A DNA stretch of 64,000 nt from Nocardioides aquaticus (GCF_018459925.1 NZ_CP075371.1:1240001-1304000); one strand, 5' to 3'. Shown: positions 18,484 through 27,756, numbered from the stretch's first letter. The notes: generated by a model from the sequence alone, not told the origin. Numbers and translations: made by a program.

Positions 18484-21400
18484 TCAGGACAGGACCAGCA
18501 CGAGGTCGCCGCCCTCGACGGCCTGCGTGCCGCCCAGGGCGACCCGCTCCACGGTCCCGGCCGTCGGCGCGGTGATCGCGGCCTCCATCTTCATCGCCTC
18601 GATCGTGGCCACCGTCTCACCGGCCTCGACCCGCGCACCCTGCTCGACCACGACGGTCACCACGCCGGCGAAGGGCGCGGCGACCTGCCCGGGCGTGCGG
18701 GGGTCTGCCTTCTCGGTGGCGTTCACCTCCGCCGCGACGCTGCGGTCGCGCACCGCCACCGGGCGCAGCTGACCGTTGATCGTCGCCATCACCGAGCGGA
18801 TGCCGCGCTCGTCGGGCTCGCCGACCGCCTGCACCCCGAGCAGCAGGGTCACCCCCTCCTCGAGCTCGACGGCGTGCTCCTCGCCCTGCCGCAGGCCGTA
18901 GAGGAACTCCAGGGTGGGCAGCACCGAGACGTCGCCGTGCACCCGGCGCCGCTCGAGGAAGTCCGCGGTGGGGCCGGGGAACAGCAGCTCGTTCAACGTC
19001 GCGCGACGGTGGCCGGCCAGGCCCTCGACCTGCTCGGCGGTCAGGTCCGCGGCGGCCGGGCGGACCGTACGCCCGGCGAGGGCGCGGGTGCGGAAGGGTT
19101 CGGGCCACCCGCCCGGCGGGTCCCCGAGCTCGCCGGACAGGAAGCCGATCACGGAGTCCGGGACGTCGTAGGAGCCCGGGTCCGCGGCGAAGGCCGCCGG
19201 GTCGGCGCCGACCGCCACGAGGTGCAGGGCGAGGTCGCCGACCACCTTCGAGGACGGGGTCACCTTGACCACGTTGCCGAGGATGTCGTTCGCGGCGGCG
19301 TACATGTCCTCGATCTGCTCGAACTTCTCCCCGAGGCCCAGCGCGACGGCCTGCTGGCGCAGGTTGGACAGCTGCCCGCCGGGGATCTCGTGGCGGTAGA
19401 CCCGGCCCGTCGGCGCGGCCAGGCCGGACTCGAACGGGGCGTACACCCGCCGGGTGGCCTCCCAGTACGGCTCCAGCGCGTTGACCGCGGCCAGGGACAG
19501 CCCGGTCTCCCGGGCGGTGTGGTCGGTGGCCGCGACCAGGGCCGACAGCGACGGCTGCGAGGTGGTGCCGGCCATCGCGGCGCAGGCGGCGTCGACCGCG
19601 TCGACCCCGGCGTCGATGGCGGCGGTGAGGGTGGCCAGCTGCCCGCCGGTGGTGTCGTGGGTGTGCAGGTGCACGGGGAGCTCGAAGCGCTCGCGCAGCG
19701 CGGTGACCAGCGTGCGGGCGGCGGGCGCGCGCAGCAGCCCGGCCATGTCCTTGACCGCGAGCACGTGGGCGCCGGCCGCGACGATCCGCTCGGCCAGGCG
19801 CAGGTAGTAGTCGAGGGTGTAGAGCCGCTCGCCGGGGTCGGACAGGTCGCCGGTGTAGCAGAGCGCCACCTCGGCCACCGACGTGCCGGTGGCCCGGACG
19901 GCGTCGATCGCCGGCCGCATCTGGTCGACGTCGTTCAGCGCGTCGAAGATCCGGAAGACGTCGATGCCGGTCGCGGCGGCCTCCTCGACGAAGGCGTCGG
20001 TGACCGCGGTCGGGTAGGGCGTGTAGCCGACCGTGTTGCGCCCGCGCAGCAGCATCTGGAGGGCGATGTTGGGCATCGCCTGCCGCAGGGCGTCCAGCCG
20101 CTCCCAGGGGTCCTCGGCCAGGAAGCGCAGCGCGACGTCGTACGTCGCACCGCCCCACGCCTCGACCGACCACAGCTCGGGCGTGGTCCGGGCGACGTGC
20201 CCGGCGACGCCGACCAGGTCGCGGGTGCGTACCCGGGTGGCCAGCAGCGACTGGTGGGCGTCGCGGAACGTCGTGTCGGTGACCGCGACCGGCTTCTGCG
20301 CGCGCAGCCGCCGCGCCAGCTCCTCGGGGCCGTGGGTGCGCAGCAGCTGCCGGGTGCCGTCGGGGGCCGGCACGGCGAGGTCGACCGGGGGCAGCTTGGT
20401 GGCCGGCACGACGGTGACCGGGGCGCGTCCGTGCGGCTGGTTGACGGTGACGTCGGCCAGGAAGGACAGCAGCTTGGTGCCGCGGTCGCCGGAGGTGCGC
20501 GCCCGGGCCAGCTGCGGGTGGGTCTCGATGAAGGAGGTGGTGACGCGTCCGGCGCGGAAGTCGGGGTCGGCCAGCACCGCCTGCAGGAACGCGATGTTGG
20601 TGGAGACCCCGCGGATGCGGAACTCGGCGACCGCGCGCTGGGCCTTCTCGACCGCGGCCTCGAAGGTGCGACCGCGGCAGGTGAGCTTGGCCAGCAGGGA
20701 GTCGAAGTGCGCCGAGACCTCGGCGCCGGTGTAGGTCGTGCCGCCGTCCAGGCGCACCCCGCCGCCGCCGGGGGAGCGGTAGCTGGTGATCCGGCCGGTG
20801 TCGGGCCGGAAGTCGTTGGCCGGGTCCTCGGTCGTGATCCGGCACTGCAGCGCCGCGCCGCGCAGGACCACGGTGTCCTGGCTCAGGCCGAGGTCGGCCA
20901 GGGTCTCGCCGGAGGCGATCCGCAGCTGGGACTGCACGAGGTCGACGTCGGTGACCTCCTCGGTCACGGTGTGCTCGACCTGGATGCGCGGGTTCATCTC
21001 GATGAACACGTACCGGTCGTCCGGGTCGAGGAGGAACTCGACGGTGCCGGCGTTGCGGTAGCCGATCTCACGGGCGAAGCGGACCGCGTCGGCGCACATG
21101 CGCTCGCGCAGGTCGGGGTCGAGGTGGGGTGCCGGAGCGATCTCGACGACCTTCTGGTGCCGGCGCTGCACCGAGCAGTCGCGCTCGAAGAGGTGGATCA
21201 CCTCGCCGGTCCCGTCGGCCAGGACCTGGACCTCGATGTGGCGCGGGTCCACCACGGCCTGCTCGACGAACACGGTCGGGTCGCCGAAGGCGGCCTCGCC
21301 CTCGCGCATGCAGGTCTCGACCGCCTCGCGGAGCCGTGCGGGGTCGTCGACGCGGCGCATGCCGCGCCCGCCGCCTCCGGCGACGGCCTTCACGAAGACC

Positions 21401-21861
21401 GGGAAGGGCAGCGCGGAGGCCGCCGCGACGAGCGCGTCGACGTCGGTGCCGGGGTCGACGCCCTGCAGGGTCGGTACGCCGGCCGCCCGCGCCGCGGCGA
21501 TGGCGCGAGCCTTGTTGCCGGTCAGCGTGAGGACCTCGCTGGTGGGGCCGACGAAGGTGATCCCCGCCGCGGCGCAGGCCTCGGCCAGGGCGGGGTTCTC
21601 CGAGAGGAACCCGTAGCCGGGGTAGACCGCGTCGGCGCCGCAGCGCAGCGCCACGTCGACGATGCCCTGCGGGTCGAGGTAGGCCCGGACCGGGTGGCCC
21701 GGCTCGCCGATCTCGTAGGCCTCGTCGGCCTTCAGGCGGTGCTCGGAGCCCCGGTCCTCGTACGGGAAGACCGCCACCGTGCGCGCACCCAGCTCGTACG
21801 CGGCCCGGAACGCGCGGATCGCGATCTCACCGCGGTTGGCCACCAGCACCTTGGAGAACAT
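18484..21861 (-). CDS. pyc: pyruvate carboxylase
   Basis: Biotin- and ATP-dependent anaplerotic carboxylation of pyruvate to oxaloacetate. The single 1125-residue chain has all domains in order: biotin carboxylase ([23 protein letters not shown]-grasp; FIEMNPRIQVEHTVTE), carboxyltransferase (TDTTFRDAHQSLLATRVRT; LHTHDTTGGQ), and a C-terminal biotinyl domain with EAMKME, biotin-acceptor Lys near 1091. TAGCCT on the minus strand at 21868-21873, 6 nt before ATG 21861, is a leaderless -10 that starts inside a duplicated copy of the neighbouring gene's tail. Confidence 0.97.
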   Translation of the reverse strand: MFSKVLVANRGEIAIRAFRAAYELGARTVAVFPYEDRGSEHRLKADEAYEIGEPGHPVRAYLDPQGIVDVALRCGADAVYPGYGFLSENPALAEACAAAGITFVGPTSEVLTLTGNKARAIAAARAAGVPTLQGVDPGTDVDALVAAASALPFPVFVKAVAGGGGRGMRRVDDPARLREAVETCMREGEAAFGDPTVFVEQAVVDPRHIEVQVLADGTGEVIHLFERDCSVQRRHQKVVEIAPAPHLDPDLRERMCADAVRFAREIGYRNAGTVEFLLDPDDRYVFIEMNPRIQVEHTVTEEVTDVDLVQSQLRIASGETLADLGLSQDTVVLRGAALQCRITTEDPANDFRPDTGRITSYRSPGGGGVRLDGGTTYTGAEVSAHFDSLLAKLTCRGRTFEAAVEKAQRAVAEFRIRGVSTNIAFLQAVLADPDFRAGRVTTSFIETHPQLARARTSGDRGTKLLSFLADVTVNQPHGRAPVTVVPATKLPPVDLAVPAPDGTRQLLRTHGPEELARRLRAQKPVAVTDTTFRDAHQSLLATRVRTRDLVGVAGHVARTTPELWSVEAWGGATYDVALRFLAEDPWERLDALRQAMPNIALQMLLRGRNTVGYTPYPTAVTDAFVEEAAATGIDVFRIFDALNDVDQMRPAIDAVRATGTSVAEVALCYTGDLSDPGERLYTLDYYLRLAERIVAAGAHVLAVKDMAGLLRAPAARTLVTALRERFELPVHLHTHDTTGGQLATLTAAIDAGVDAVDAACAAMAGTTSQPSLSALVAATDHTARETGLSLAAVNALEPYWEATRRVYAPFESGLAAPTGRVYRHEIPGGQLSNLRQQAVALGLGEKFEQIEDMYAAANDILGNVVKVTPSSKVVGDLALHLVAVGADPAAFAADPGSYDVPDSVIGFLSGELGDPPGGWPEPFRTRALAGRTVRPAAADLTAEQVEGLAGHRRATLNELLFPGPTADFLERRRVHGDVSVLPTLEFLYGLRQGEEHAVELEEGVTLLLGVQAVGEPDERGIRSVMATINGQLRPVAVRDRSVAAEVNATEKADPRTPGQVAAPFAGVVTVVVEQGARVEAGETVATIEAMKMEAAITAPTAGTVERVALGGTQAVEGGDLVLVLS

Positions 21862-21867
21862 GGCCGG

Positions 21868-21873
21868 AGGCTA
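21868..21873 (-). promoter_or_regulatory. leaderless -10 of pyc
   Basis: TAGCCT, 6 nt before the pyc ATG. Its TAG is the stop codon of a duplicated gene tail (21871-21904), so the upstream promoter sequence is copied coding DNA. Confidence 0.5.
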
Positions 21874-21904
21874 TCGACGCGGGGCCCCCGCGGGCGAGGC
21901 GTCC
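21871..21904. repeat. 34-bp direct repeat, copy 1 (pyc promoter)
   Basis: 33 of 34 bases match 22045-22078, the first 29 without change. Copy 2 is the last 11 codons plus stop of the PH-domain gene; copy 1 is a detached duplicate just upstream of pyc. Confidence 0.9.
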
Positions 21905-21958
21905 GGGTGCCGGGCTGGACGAGCCCGCCAGGGCCGGGACCGTCGCGAGCGCCGCGAG

Positions 21959-22004
21959 GTCGTGGGTCGTCCGACGCGCCGGAGCGCGTCAGCCGACCCA
22001 CGAC
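21959..22004 (-). terminator. nested hairpin, likely terminator of the PH-domain operon
   Basis: An outer 11-bp perfect stem (GTCGTGGGTCG, 21959-21969 with 21994-22004) encloses an inner 7-bp stem GACGCGC with loop CGGA. It lies about 40 bp past the stop of the leftward PH-domain gene. Confidence 0.6.
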
Positions 22005-22044
22005 TGGGGGAACGACGAGGGGAGCGCGACCGGAGCCTGGCGCT

Positions 22045-22078
22045 CTATCGACGCGGGGCCCCCGCGGGCGAGGTGTCC
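22045..22078. repeat. 34-bp direct repeat, copy 2 (gene tail)
   Basis: Encodes the C-terminus VDTSPAGAPRR and stop of the PH-domain gene. Matches 21871-21904 at 33 of 34 positions. Confidence 0.9.
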
Positions 22079-23667
22079 ACGAACTGCCCGACCACGGCGG
22101 GGAGCACCGCGAGCGCGAGCGCGACCGCCCGGTCGGTCGGGACGTCGAGCACGGTGACGGCCTGCGGGCCGCCGGCGGTGGTGGCGCTGAGGGTGCTCAG
22201 GCCGACCCGGCGCTGGAACCAGGTGGCGCGGAGGTTGACGCCGATGACGTGCTCGTCGGCGAGCGAGTCGCGGCGGCGTACGACGCTCCCGGAGCGGGCG
22301 ACGACGTGGTGGCCGACGTGGGCGTGGCCGAGGGTACGGGCCCGGTCGGCGGCCAGGACGCCGGCCAGGACGGGCAGCACCACGGTGAGGACGAGCAGCC
22401 AGGGCGTGAGGTCGAAGGCGACGACCAGGACCACCGGGACGGCCGCCAGCACCAGCGCGGGCACCAGCGCACGCACCCACCGACGGCGGGTGGCGGCGGG
22501 GCCGTGGTGCTCGAGCGCCGCGTCGGCGACCCCGGGGGCGCGGAGCACCTCGCCGGCGACCCCGGCGGCGACCCGGGCAGGGGCCGGCGGCACGATCATC
22601 GCGCTGGCCGCCTGGGATCCGGCCAGGCCGGTGACGATCGCGCTCAGCCGGGCGGCGCCGACCAGCCGCAGGGACAGCGGCTCGTGCAGCCGGACCCCGG
22701 CGAGGCGCTCCTCGTCGATGCTGGTGTCGCGGGTGGTGAACAGGCCGCGGCGCAGCTGCCACGAGCCCGCGGAGCGGCGCAGGGTCAGTCCCCAGTTCGT
22801 GGCCAGGTAGCCCAGGACCGCCAGGACGGCCGTCGCGACCAGCGCCGCCGCGACGAGGACCAGGACCGTGACCACGCCGGGCAGGCCCGGCCCGTCGGTC
22901 ACCCGCGACGGCTCGGGCAGCAGCTCGTCGGCGGACTGGAGCAGCTGGCCACCGGCGCCGAGGATGCCGGCCAGCACGACGACGCCGGTGCTGGTCAGGG
23001 GGGCGTACCGCGCCCAGCGGGGGTCGAGCACCAGCGTGGGCGGGGCGTCCCGGGCGGGCGCCGGGGGCGTCGTGGGCGCACCTGCCACCTCGCCCGCCAC
23101 CTCGCCCGCCACCTCGCCCGACGCGTCGCCCGTGACGGGGACGGCGTCACCCGGGCCGGGCGCGACGGGGGAGACGCGCAGCAGGTCGTCGCGCAGGCGC
23201 AGCGCCCCGGCCGAGCGCAGGCCGTCGAGCTCGAGCTGCTGGTCGTCGGCGTTCGTGCCGGTGCCGATCCGCACCGTCGACAGGTCCAGCATCCGGTGGA
23301 TCAGGCTGGCGCTGATGTCGACGGTGCGCACCCGCTCCAGGCGCGCTGAGCGGGAGCGGCGCATCACCAGGCCCGTCCGCAGCTCCAGGCGGCCCTCGGC
23401 GATCCGGAAGCTGGTCGTCAGGTAGCGCAGCAGCCCGATCGCGATCGGGATCAGCACGCCCGCCAGCTGCCACGGGACGCCGCCGCTGAGGCCGGACCCC
23501 GCGACCGCCACGATCACCAGCGCGGGCAGGAAGCGGATGACCTCGCGGACGGGGTGGACCAGCAGCATCCGCGGGTCGAGCCGGAACCAGTCCCCGCTCG
23601 GCAGGTCGACCAGCTGGTCGGGCTGGTCGGGCTGGTCGGGCTGGTCGGGCGGGCCGGGTTGGCTCAC
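22045..23667 (-). CDS. PH domain (YdbT-like) membrane protein
   Basis: 540 residues with three bacterial PH-like (DUF304) modules, each after a pair of transmembrane helices: residues about 45-140 (FRIAEGRLELRTGLVMRRSRSARLERVRTVDI), about 235-370 and about 405-530. The pattern is that of YdbT, found paired with YdbS, as here. Low-complexity sites: QPDQPDQPDQ near the N-terminus from a 9-bp tandem repeat (23614-23649), and GEVAGEVAGEVAG from three exact 12-bp units (23084-23119). The GTG start overlaps the upstream stop (GTGA). Function unknown; a membrane stress or antimicrobial tolerance role has been proposed for relatives. Confidence 0.85.
   Translation of the reverse strand: MSQPGPPDQPDQPDQPDQLVDLPSGDWFRLDPRMLLVHPVREVIRFLPALVIVAVAGSGLSGGVPWQLAGVLIPIAIGLLRYLTTSFRIAEGRLELRTGLVMRRSRSARLERVRTVDISASLIHRMLDLSTVRIGTGTNADDQQLELDGLRSAGALRLRDDLLRVSPVAPGPGDAVPVTGDASGEVAGEVAGEVAGAPTTPPAPARDAPPTLVLDPRWARYAPLTSTGVVVLAGILGAGGQLLQSADELLPEPSRVTDGPGLPGVVTVLVLVAAALVATAVLAVLGYLATNWGLTLRRSAGSWQLRRGLFTTRDTSIDEERLAGVRLHEPLSLRLVGAARLSAIVTGLAGSQAASAMIVPPAPARVAAGVAGEVLRAPGVADAALEHHGPAATRRRWVRALVPALVLAAVPVVLVVAFDLTPWLLVLTVVLPVLAGVLAADRARTLGHAHVGHHVVARSGSVVRRRDSLADEHVIGVNLRATWFQRRVGLSTLSATTAGGPQAVTVLDVPTDRAVALALAVLPAVVGQFVDTSPAGAPRR
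23084..23119. repeat. 12-bp tandem repeat (3 exact units) in coding sequence
   Basis: GCCACCTCGCCC repeated three times in the linker of the YdbT-like protein, encoding in-frame GEVA repeats; unit number can change without a frameshift. Confidence 0.85.
23614..23649. repeat. 9-bp tandem repeat (4 units) in coding sequence
   Basis: CTGGTCGGG repeated four times near the start of the YdbT-like gene, encoding PDQ repeats in the cytosolic N-terminal tail; likely length-variable. Confidence 0.85.
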
Positions 23668-24146
23668 GTGGCGTCACCCTCGACGGCGTCCGCCTTGTGG
23701 GTCAGCTCGTCGGCCAGCTGCCGGGCGACGGTGCGGTCGAGCCCGGCCACCGAGAGCGCACCGGCCGCGGAGGCCGTGGTGATCGTGACCGTGGCCAGGC
23801 CGAACAGCCGGCTCAGGCCGCTCTCGGTGTAGTCGACGGTCTGAATGCGTGACATCGGGGCGATCCGCCGCTCGCGGGACCACCAGCCGACCTGCGTGTA
23901 GACCGCCGTGTCGGTGACCTCCCAGCGGTGCACCAGGTAGCGCCACTGCGGGACGACCACCATGTAGCCGACCGCGGCGACGATCGCCAGCGCGACCCAC
24001 CACCACCGGACGTCGACCCAGCCGGGCAGCGCCAGGGCGGCCCAGAGGACGCCGATCGCGACGGCGGACTCGAGGCCCTCGGCCAGCATCCACATCCAGC
24101 GTGCTCGGGGACTGACCCGCTCGCGGGGCTCTCGGAGGTCGACCAC
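23664..24146 (-). CDS. PH domain (YdbS-like) membrane protein
   Basis: 160 residues. Two N-terminal transmembrane helices (VAIGVLWAALALPGW; WWWVALAIVAAVGYMVVV) precede a single bacterial PH-like domain (HRWEVTDTAVYTQVGWWSRERRIAPMSRIQTVDY; LFGLATVTITTASAAGALSVAGLD), the YdbS pattern. It is translationally coupled to the YdbT-like protein downstream. The leaderless -10 TAGGCT at 24154-24159 lies exactly 7 nt before GTG 24146 and fixes the start. Confidence 0.87.
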   Translation of the reverse strand: MVDLREPRERVSPRARWMWMLAEGLESAVAIGVLWAALALPGWVDVRWWWVALAIVAAVGYMVVVPQWRYLVHRWEVTDTAVYTQVGWWSRERRIAPMSRIQTVDYTESGLSRLFGLATVTITTASAAGALSVAGLDRTVARQLADELTHKADAVEGDAT

Positions 24147-24153
24147 GGGGCCG

Positions 24154-24159
24154 AGCCTA
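24154..24159 (-). promoter_or_regulatory. leaderless -10 of the YdbS/YdbT pair
   Basis: TAGGCT on the minus strand, 7-nt spacer to GTG 24146, no Shine-Dalgarno. Confidence 0.6.
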
Positions 24160-24214
24160 GGTCCACCGGCCGGCAGCTCGGCCGGTACGTCGGCCGGTAC
24201 GTCGGTCGGGGGCG

Positions 24215-26005
24215 TCAGCCGGCGACCTCGCAGACGACCTCGCCGTTGGTGACGGTGGCGCCGACCTCGACCGCGAGACCGGTGACGGTGCCCGCCTTGT
24301 GCGCCTTGAGGGGCTGCTCCATCTTCATCGCCTCGATCACCACGATCGTGTCGCCCTCGGCCACGGTGTCGCCCTCGCTGGCGACCACCTTGACCACGGT
24401 GCCCTGCATCGGGCTGGTCACGGCGTCGCCGGACGCGGCCGCGCCGGCCTTGCGGCCGCCGGCCCGCTTGGGCTTGCGGGCGGCGCCGGCGGACGCGCCG
24501 GACCCCAGCCCGCCCAGCCCGGCCGGCAGGACGACCTCGATCCGACGGCCGCCGACCTCGACGACCACGGACTGCTTCTCGCCGGCCTCGGCCGCCTCGG
24601 CGCTGTCACCGGAGTACGGCTCGAGCTGGTTGTCGAAGTCGGTCTCGATCCAGGTCGTGTAGACGGTGAAGTCCCCCTCGCCGCTCGGGGTGGAGGCCCC
24701 GACGAAGGCCGGGTCCGAGACCACGGCCCGGTGGAACGGGATCACGGTGGGCATGCCGTCGACGACGAACTCCGCCAGCGCGCGGCGCGAGCGCTCGAGG
24801 GCCTGGGTGCGGTCCCGGCCGGTCACGACGAGCTTGGCGATCAGGGAGTCGAACGCGCCGGGGATCGTGTCGCCGTTCTCGTAGCCGCCGTCGAGGCGGA
24901 CGCCCGGACCCTGGGGCGGGCTCCAGGCAGACAGGGTGCCGGGGGCCGGCATGAAGCCGCGCCCGCCGTCCTCGGCGTTGATCCGGAACTCCAGGGAGTG
25001 GCCGCGGACCTCGGGGTCGTCGTACCCGAGCTCCTCGCCGGCCGCGATCCGGAACATCTCGCGGACCAGGTCGATCCCGGTGACCTCCTCGGAGACGCAG
25101 TGCTCGACCTGGAGGCGGGTGTTGACCTCGAGGAACGAGATCGTGCCGTCCTGCCCGACGAGGAACTCGCAGGTGCCGGCGCCGACGTAGCCGGCCTCGG
25201 TGAGGATCGCCTTGGAGGCCTCGTAGAGGCGACGCACCTGGTCCTCGGACAGGAACGGCGCCGGCGCCTCCTCGACCAGCTTCTGGTGGCGGCGCTGCAG
25301 CGAGCAGTCCCGGGTGGAGACGACCACCACGTTGCCGTGCTGGTCGGCCAGGCACTGCGTCTCGACGTGGCGGGGGCGGTCGAGGAACTTCTCCACGAAG
25401 CACTCGCCGCGCCCGAAGGCCGAGACGGCCTCGCGCACCGCGGACTCGAAGGCGTCGGCGACCTCGGAGGCCTCGCGGGCCACCTTCAGGCCACGACCGC
25501 CACCGCCGAAGGCGGCCTTGATCGCGATCGGCAGCCCGAACTCCTCGGCGAAGTCGACGGCCTCCTGGGCGTCGGCCAGCGGGTCCTTGGTGCCCGGTGC
25601 GAGGGGGGCGCCGACGCGCTCGGCGATGTGGCGCGCCCTGACCTTGTCGCCCAGGTTCTCGATGGCCTCCGGCGGGGGACCGATCCACACCAGGCCCGCG
25701 TCGATCACGGCGCGGGCGAAGTCGGCGTTCTCGGCCAGGAACCCGTACCCGGGGTGCACCGAGTCGGCCCCCGACCGCTGGGCCACCTCGACGATCTTGG
25801 CGATGTCGAGGTACGTCTCCGCCGGCGTCGCGCCGCCGAGGGAGTGGGCCTCGTCGGCCAGCCGGACGAAGACGGCGTCGCGGTCGGGCTCGGCGTAGAC
25901 GGCCACGCTGCCGATCCCGGCGTCGCGGCAGGCGCGGACCACGCGGACGGCGATCTCCCCCCGGTTGGCGACGAGGACCTTCTGCAGGGGGCGGATCGAG
26001 GGCAC
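24215..26005 (-). CDS. accA3: acetyl/propionyl-CoA carboxylase alpha subunit (biotin carboxylase + biotin carrier)
   Basis: 596 residues. The biotin carboxylase domain ([24 protein letters not shown] loop; [22 protein letters not shown]) takes up residues 1-450; a linker rich in Ala, Lys and Arg leads to the biotinyl domain with EAMKMEQP (biotin Lys about 561). It makes carboxybiotin for transfer by AccD-type subunits; the accD/accE pair at 33772-35627 and birA next to it are obvious partners. GTG 26005 is preceded by CCAGGAG at proper spacing. Confidence 0.95.
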   Translation of the reverse strand: MPSIRPLQKVLVANRGEIAVRVVRACRDAGIGSVAVYAEPDRDAVFVRLADEAHSLGGATPAETYLDIAKIVEVAQRSGADSVHPGYGFLAENADFARAVIDAGLVWIGPPPEAIENLGDKVRARHIAERVGAPLAPGTKDPLADAQEAVDFAEEFGLPIAIKAAFGGGGRGLKVAREASEVADAFESAVREAVSAFGRGECFVEKFLDRPRHVETQCLADQHGNVVVVSTRDCSLQRRHQKLVEEAPAPFLSEDQVRRLYEASKAILTEAGYVGAGTCEFLVGQDGTISFLEVNTRLQVEHCVSEEVTGIDLVREMFRIAAGEELGYDDPEVRGHSLEFRINAEDGGRGFMPAPGTLSAWSPPQGPGVRLDGGYENGDTIPGAFDSLIAKLVVTGRDRTQALERSRRALAEFVVDGMPTVIPFHRAVVSDPAFVGASTPSGEGDFTVYTTWIETDFDNQLEPYSGDSAEAAEAGEKQSVVVEVGGRRIEVVLPAGLGGLGSGASAGAARKPKRAGGRKAGAAASGDAVTSPMQGTVVKVVASEGDTVAEGDTIVVIEAMKMEQPLKAHKAGTVTGLAVEVGATVTNGEVVCEVAG

Positions 26006-26068
26006 GCGGAGCTCCTGGGCGGTCGGGTACGGCGGGGTCGGACCGCTGCGCCGGGCAGGGCCGGGCAG

Positions 26069-26100
26069 GGTCGCTGGGCAGGGTATCGCTGCCCGCGACC
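26069..26100. promoter_or_regulatory. hairpin in the accA3/OFA divergent promoter region
   Basis: GGTCGC-TG-GGCAG pairs with CTGCC-C-GCGACC around a 7-nt loop. It sits among three copies of a G-C/T-C/T-GGGCAGGG repeat in the 220-bp gap between accA3 (minus) and the OFA transporter (plus). A regulatory role is possible; nothing else is evident in this gap. Confidence 0.35.
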
Positions 26101-26225
26101 TGCCGTGGGCGGGGCCGCACGGTGGTCGCTGTGTGGTGGGAGTGACCCCCGGGGCAGGCGGGCCGGGTGAGGCGTGACAGATTGCCGGGCGCTACAAAGA
26201 ACGCTCCCTCGGCCTGGAGGTCACC

Positions 26226-27626
26226 GTGCTCCCCTCGTTCCTCGCCCGCGACCGCATCGTCGCCGGCCCCGGCTTCAACCGGTGGCTCATCCCACCGGCG
26301 GCCCTGGCCGTGCACCTGTGCATCGGGCAGGTCTACGCGACCAGCGTCTACAAGTCGGCGCTGACCGCCCACTTCGACTCCTCGCTCACCGCGATCGGGT
26401 TCATCTTCTCGATCGCGATCGTGATGCTCGGGCTGTCCGCGGCCCTGTTCGGCACCTGGGTGGACCGCAACGGCCCCCGCGCCGCGATGGCCGCCTCCGC
26501 GACCTTCTGGGTCAGCGGGTTCCTCGTGGCGGCGCTCGGGATCAGCCTCGACCAGCTCTGGCTGGTCTACGTCGGGTACGGCGTGATCGGCGGCATCGGG
26601 CTCGGGATCGGCTACATCTCCCCGGTCTCGACCCTGATCAAGTGGTTCCCCGACCGCCCGGGCCTGGCCACCGGCATGGCGATCATGGGCTTCGGCGGCG
26701 GCGCGCTCATCGCCAGCCCGCTGTCGGGGCGCCTGATGGCGCTCTACGACTCCTCCTACGACCCGACCGACGCCACCACGGTGCCGTCCGGCCAGGCCGT
26801 CGCGCTGCTCTTCGTGACCCTCGCGGTCATCTACGCGGTGTTCATGTCCTTCGGTGCCGCCACCATCCGCGTGCCCGCCGAGGGCTGGACGCCCGACGGC
26901 TGGGACCCGTCGGAGGTCAAGAAGCAGAAGATGGTCACCACCAACAGCGTCTCCGCCTCGAACGCGGTCAAGACCCCCCAGTTCTGGCTGCTGTGGATCG
27001 TGCTGTTCTGCAACGTCACCGCCGGCATCGGCATCCTCGAGCAGGCCTCGCCGATGATCCAGGACTTCTTCCGCGAGGGAGAGACCTCCACCGTGGCCGC
27101 CGCGGCCGCCGCCGGCTTCGTCGGGCTGCTGTCGATCTTCAATATGGCCGGCCGGTTCGTGTGGTCCTCGACCTCCGACGTCATCGGCCGCAAGCCGATC
27201 TACATGGTCTACCTCGGTGTGGGCGTCGCCCTCTACCTCGTGCTGGCGCTGTTCGGCTCGACGTCGACGGTCGTCTTCGTGATCACCGCCGCCGTGATCA
27301 TCTCGTTCTACGGCGGCGGGTTCGCCACGATCCCGGCCTACCTGCGTGACCTCTTCGGCACCTACCAGGTCGGCGCCATTCACGGTCGTCTGCTGACGGC
27401 CTGGTCGGCGGCCGGCGTGGCCGGCCCGCTCATCGTCAACGCGTTCCTCGACGCCCGGGGCACACCCGGCGCCCTGGTCGCGGCCGACTACCGCCCGGCG
27501 CTGCTGACCATGGTCGGCGTGCTCGTGGTCGGCTTCGTGGCCAACCTCCTGGTCCGCTCGGTGAACGCGAAGTTCCACGAGCCGGTCACCGATCCCGCAT
27601 CCAAGACTGAAGGAGCACGTGCATGA
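26226..27626 (+). CDS. OFA-type MFS transporter (oxalate:formate antiporter family)
   Basis: 466 residues, 12 transmembrane helices. The opening FNRWLIPPAALAVHLCIGQVYATSVYK is the signature of the OFA family, followed by FGTWVDRNGPRAAM (MFS motif A) and GIGLGIGYISPVSTLIKWFPDRPGLATGMAIMGFGGGA. It probably exchanges small carboxylates, substrate unknown. GTG 26226 has GGAGG at 26216-26220. The stop overlaps the ATG of the 33-residue partner gene. Confidence 0.92.
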   Translation: MLPSFLARDRIVAGPGFNRWLIPPAALAVHLCIGQVYATSVYKSALTAHFDSSLTAIGFIFSIAIVMLGLSAALFGTWVDRNGPRAAMAASATFWVSGFLVAALGISLDQLWLVYVGYGVIGGIGLGIGYISPVSTLIKWFPDRPGLATGMAIMGFGGGALIASPLSGRLMALYDSSYDPTDATTVPSGQAVALLFVTLAVIYAVFMSFGAATIRVPAEGWTPDGWDPSEVKKQKMVTTNSVSASNAVKTPQFWLLWIVLFCNVTAGIGILEQASPMIQDFFREGETSTVAAAAAAGFVGLLSIFNMAGRFVWSSTSDVIGRKPIYMVYLGVGVALYLVLALFGSTSTVVFVITAAVIISFYGGGFATIPAYLRDLFGTYQVGAIHGRLLTAWSAAGVAGPLIVNAFLDARGTPGALVAADYRPALLTMVGVLVVGFVANLLVRSVNAKFHEPVTDPASKTEGARA

Positions 27627-27724
27627 ACGCGCGCATCGCCGTGGCCTGGGCCCTGGTCGGCATCCCGCTGGCCTACGGCATCACCGAGACCGTGCGTCGG
27701 GCCCTGCTGCTCTTCACCGGTTAA
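27623..27724 (+). CDS. MFS transporter small subunit (33 aa)
   Basis: ATG 27623 overlaps the transporter stop as ATGA, giving MNARIAVAWALVGIPLAYGI and then TETVRRALLLFTG. It has one transmembrane helix (AVAWALVGIPLAYGI) and a basic patch. Tiny single-helix proteins of this type follow OFA transporters in many bacteria and are annotated as MFS small subunits. GGAGCACGTGC precedes the ATG. The stop TAA lies within a possible operator for the next gene. Confidence 0.85.
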   Translation: MNARIAVAWALVGIPLAYGITETVRRALLLFTG

Positions 27725-27736
27725 CAACCGCTAACC
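27719..27736. promoter_or_regulatory. possible operator upstream of the acyl-CoA dehydrogenase
   Basis: GGTTA-N8-TAACC inverted repeat overlapping the stop of the small subunit, 8 bp before the -10. It would be placed to control the acyl-CoA dehydrogenase promoter. Confidence 0.35.
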
Positions 27737-27743
27737 AACCGGC

Positions 27744-27749
27744 TAGAGT
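27744..27749 (+). promoter_or_regulatory. leaderless -10 of the acyl-CoA dehydrogenase gene
   Basis: TAGAGT with a 7-nt spacer to ATG 27757; it decides this start over in-frame upstream codons. Confidence 0.6.
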
Positions 27750-27756
27750 GCGGGGC

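Noticed and set aside
21871..22078. att-site pair of an integrated element
   Set aside because: The repeat at a gene 3' end looks like attL/attR, but only about 140 bp lie between the copies and no integrase is present; kept as a duplication scar.
23084..23119. CRISPR-like repeats
   Set aside because: The 9- and 12-bp repeats here and at 23614 and 63303 are contiguous, without spacers, and encode in-frame low-complexity peptide linkers.
18874..23349. 1491-codon plus-strand frame opposite pyc and the PH-domain gene
   Set aside because: Low-complexity Gly/Val/Arg/His-rich translation antisense to well-recognised genes; a shadow frame.
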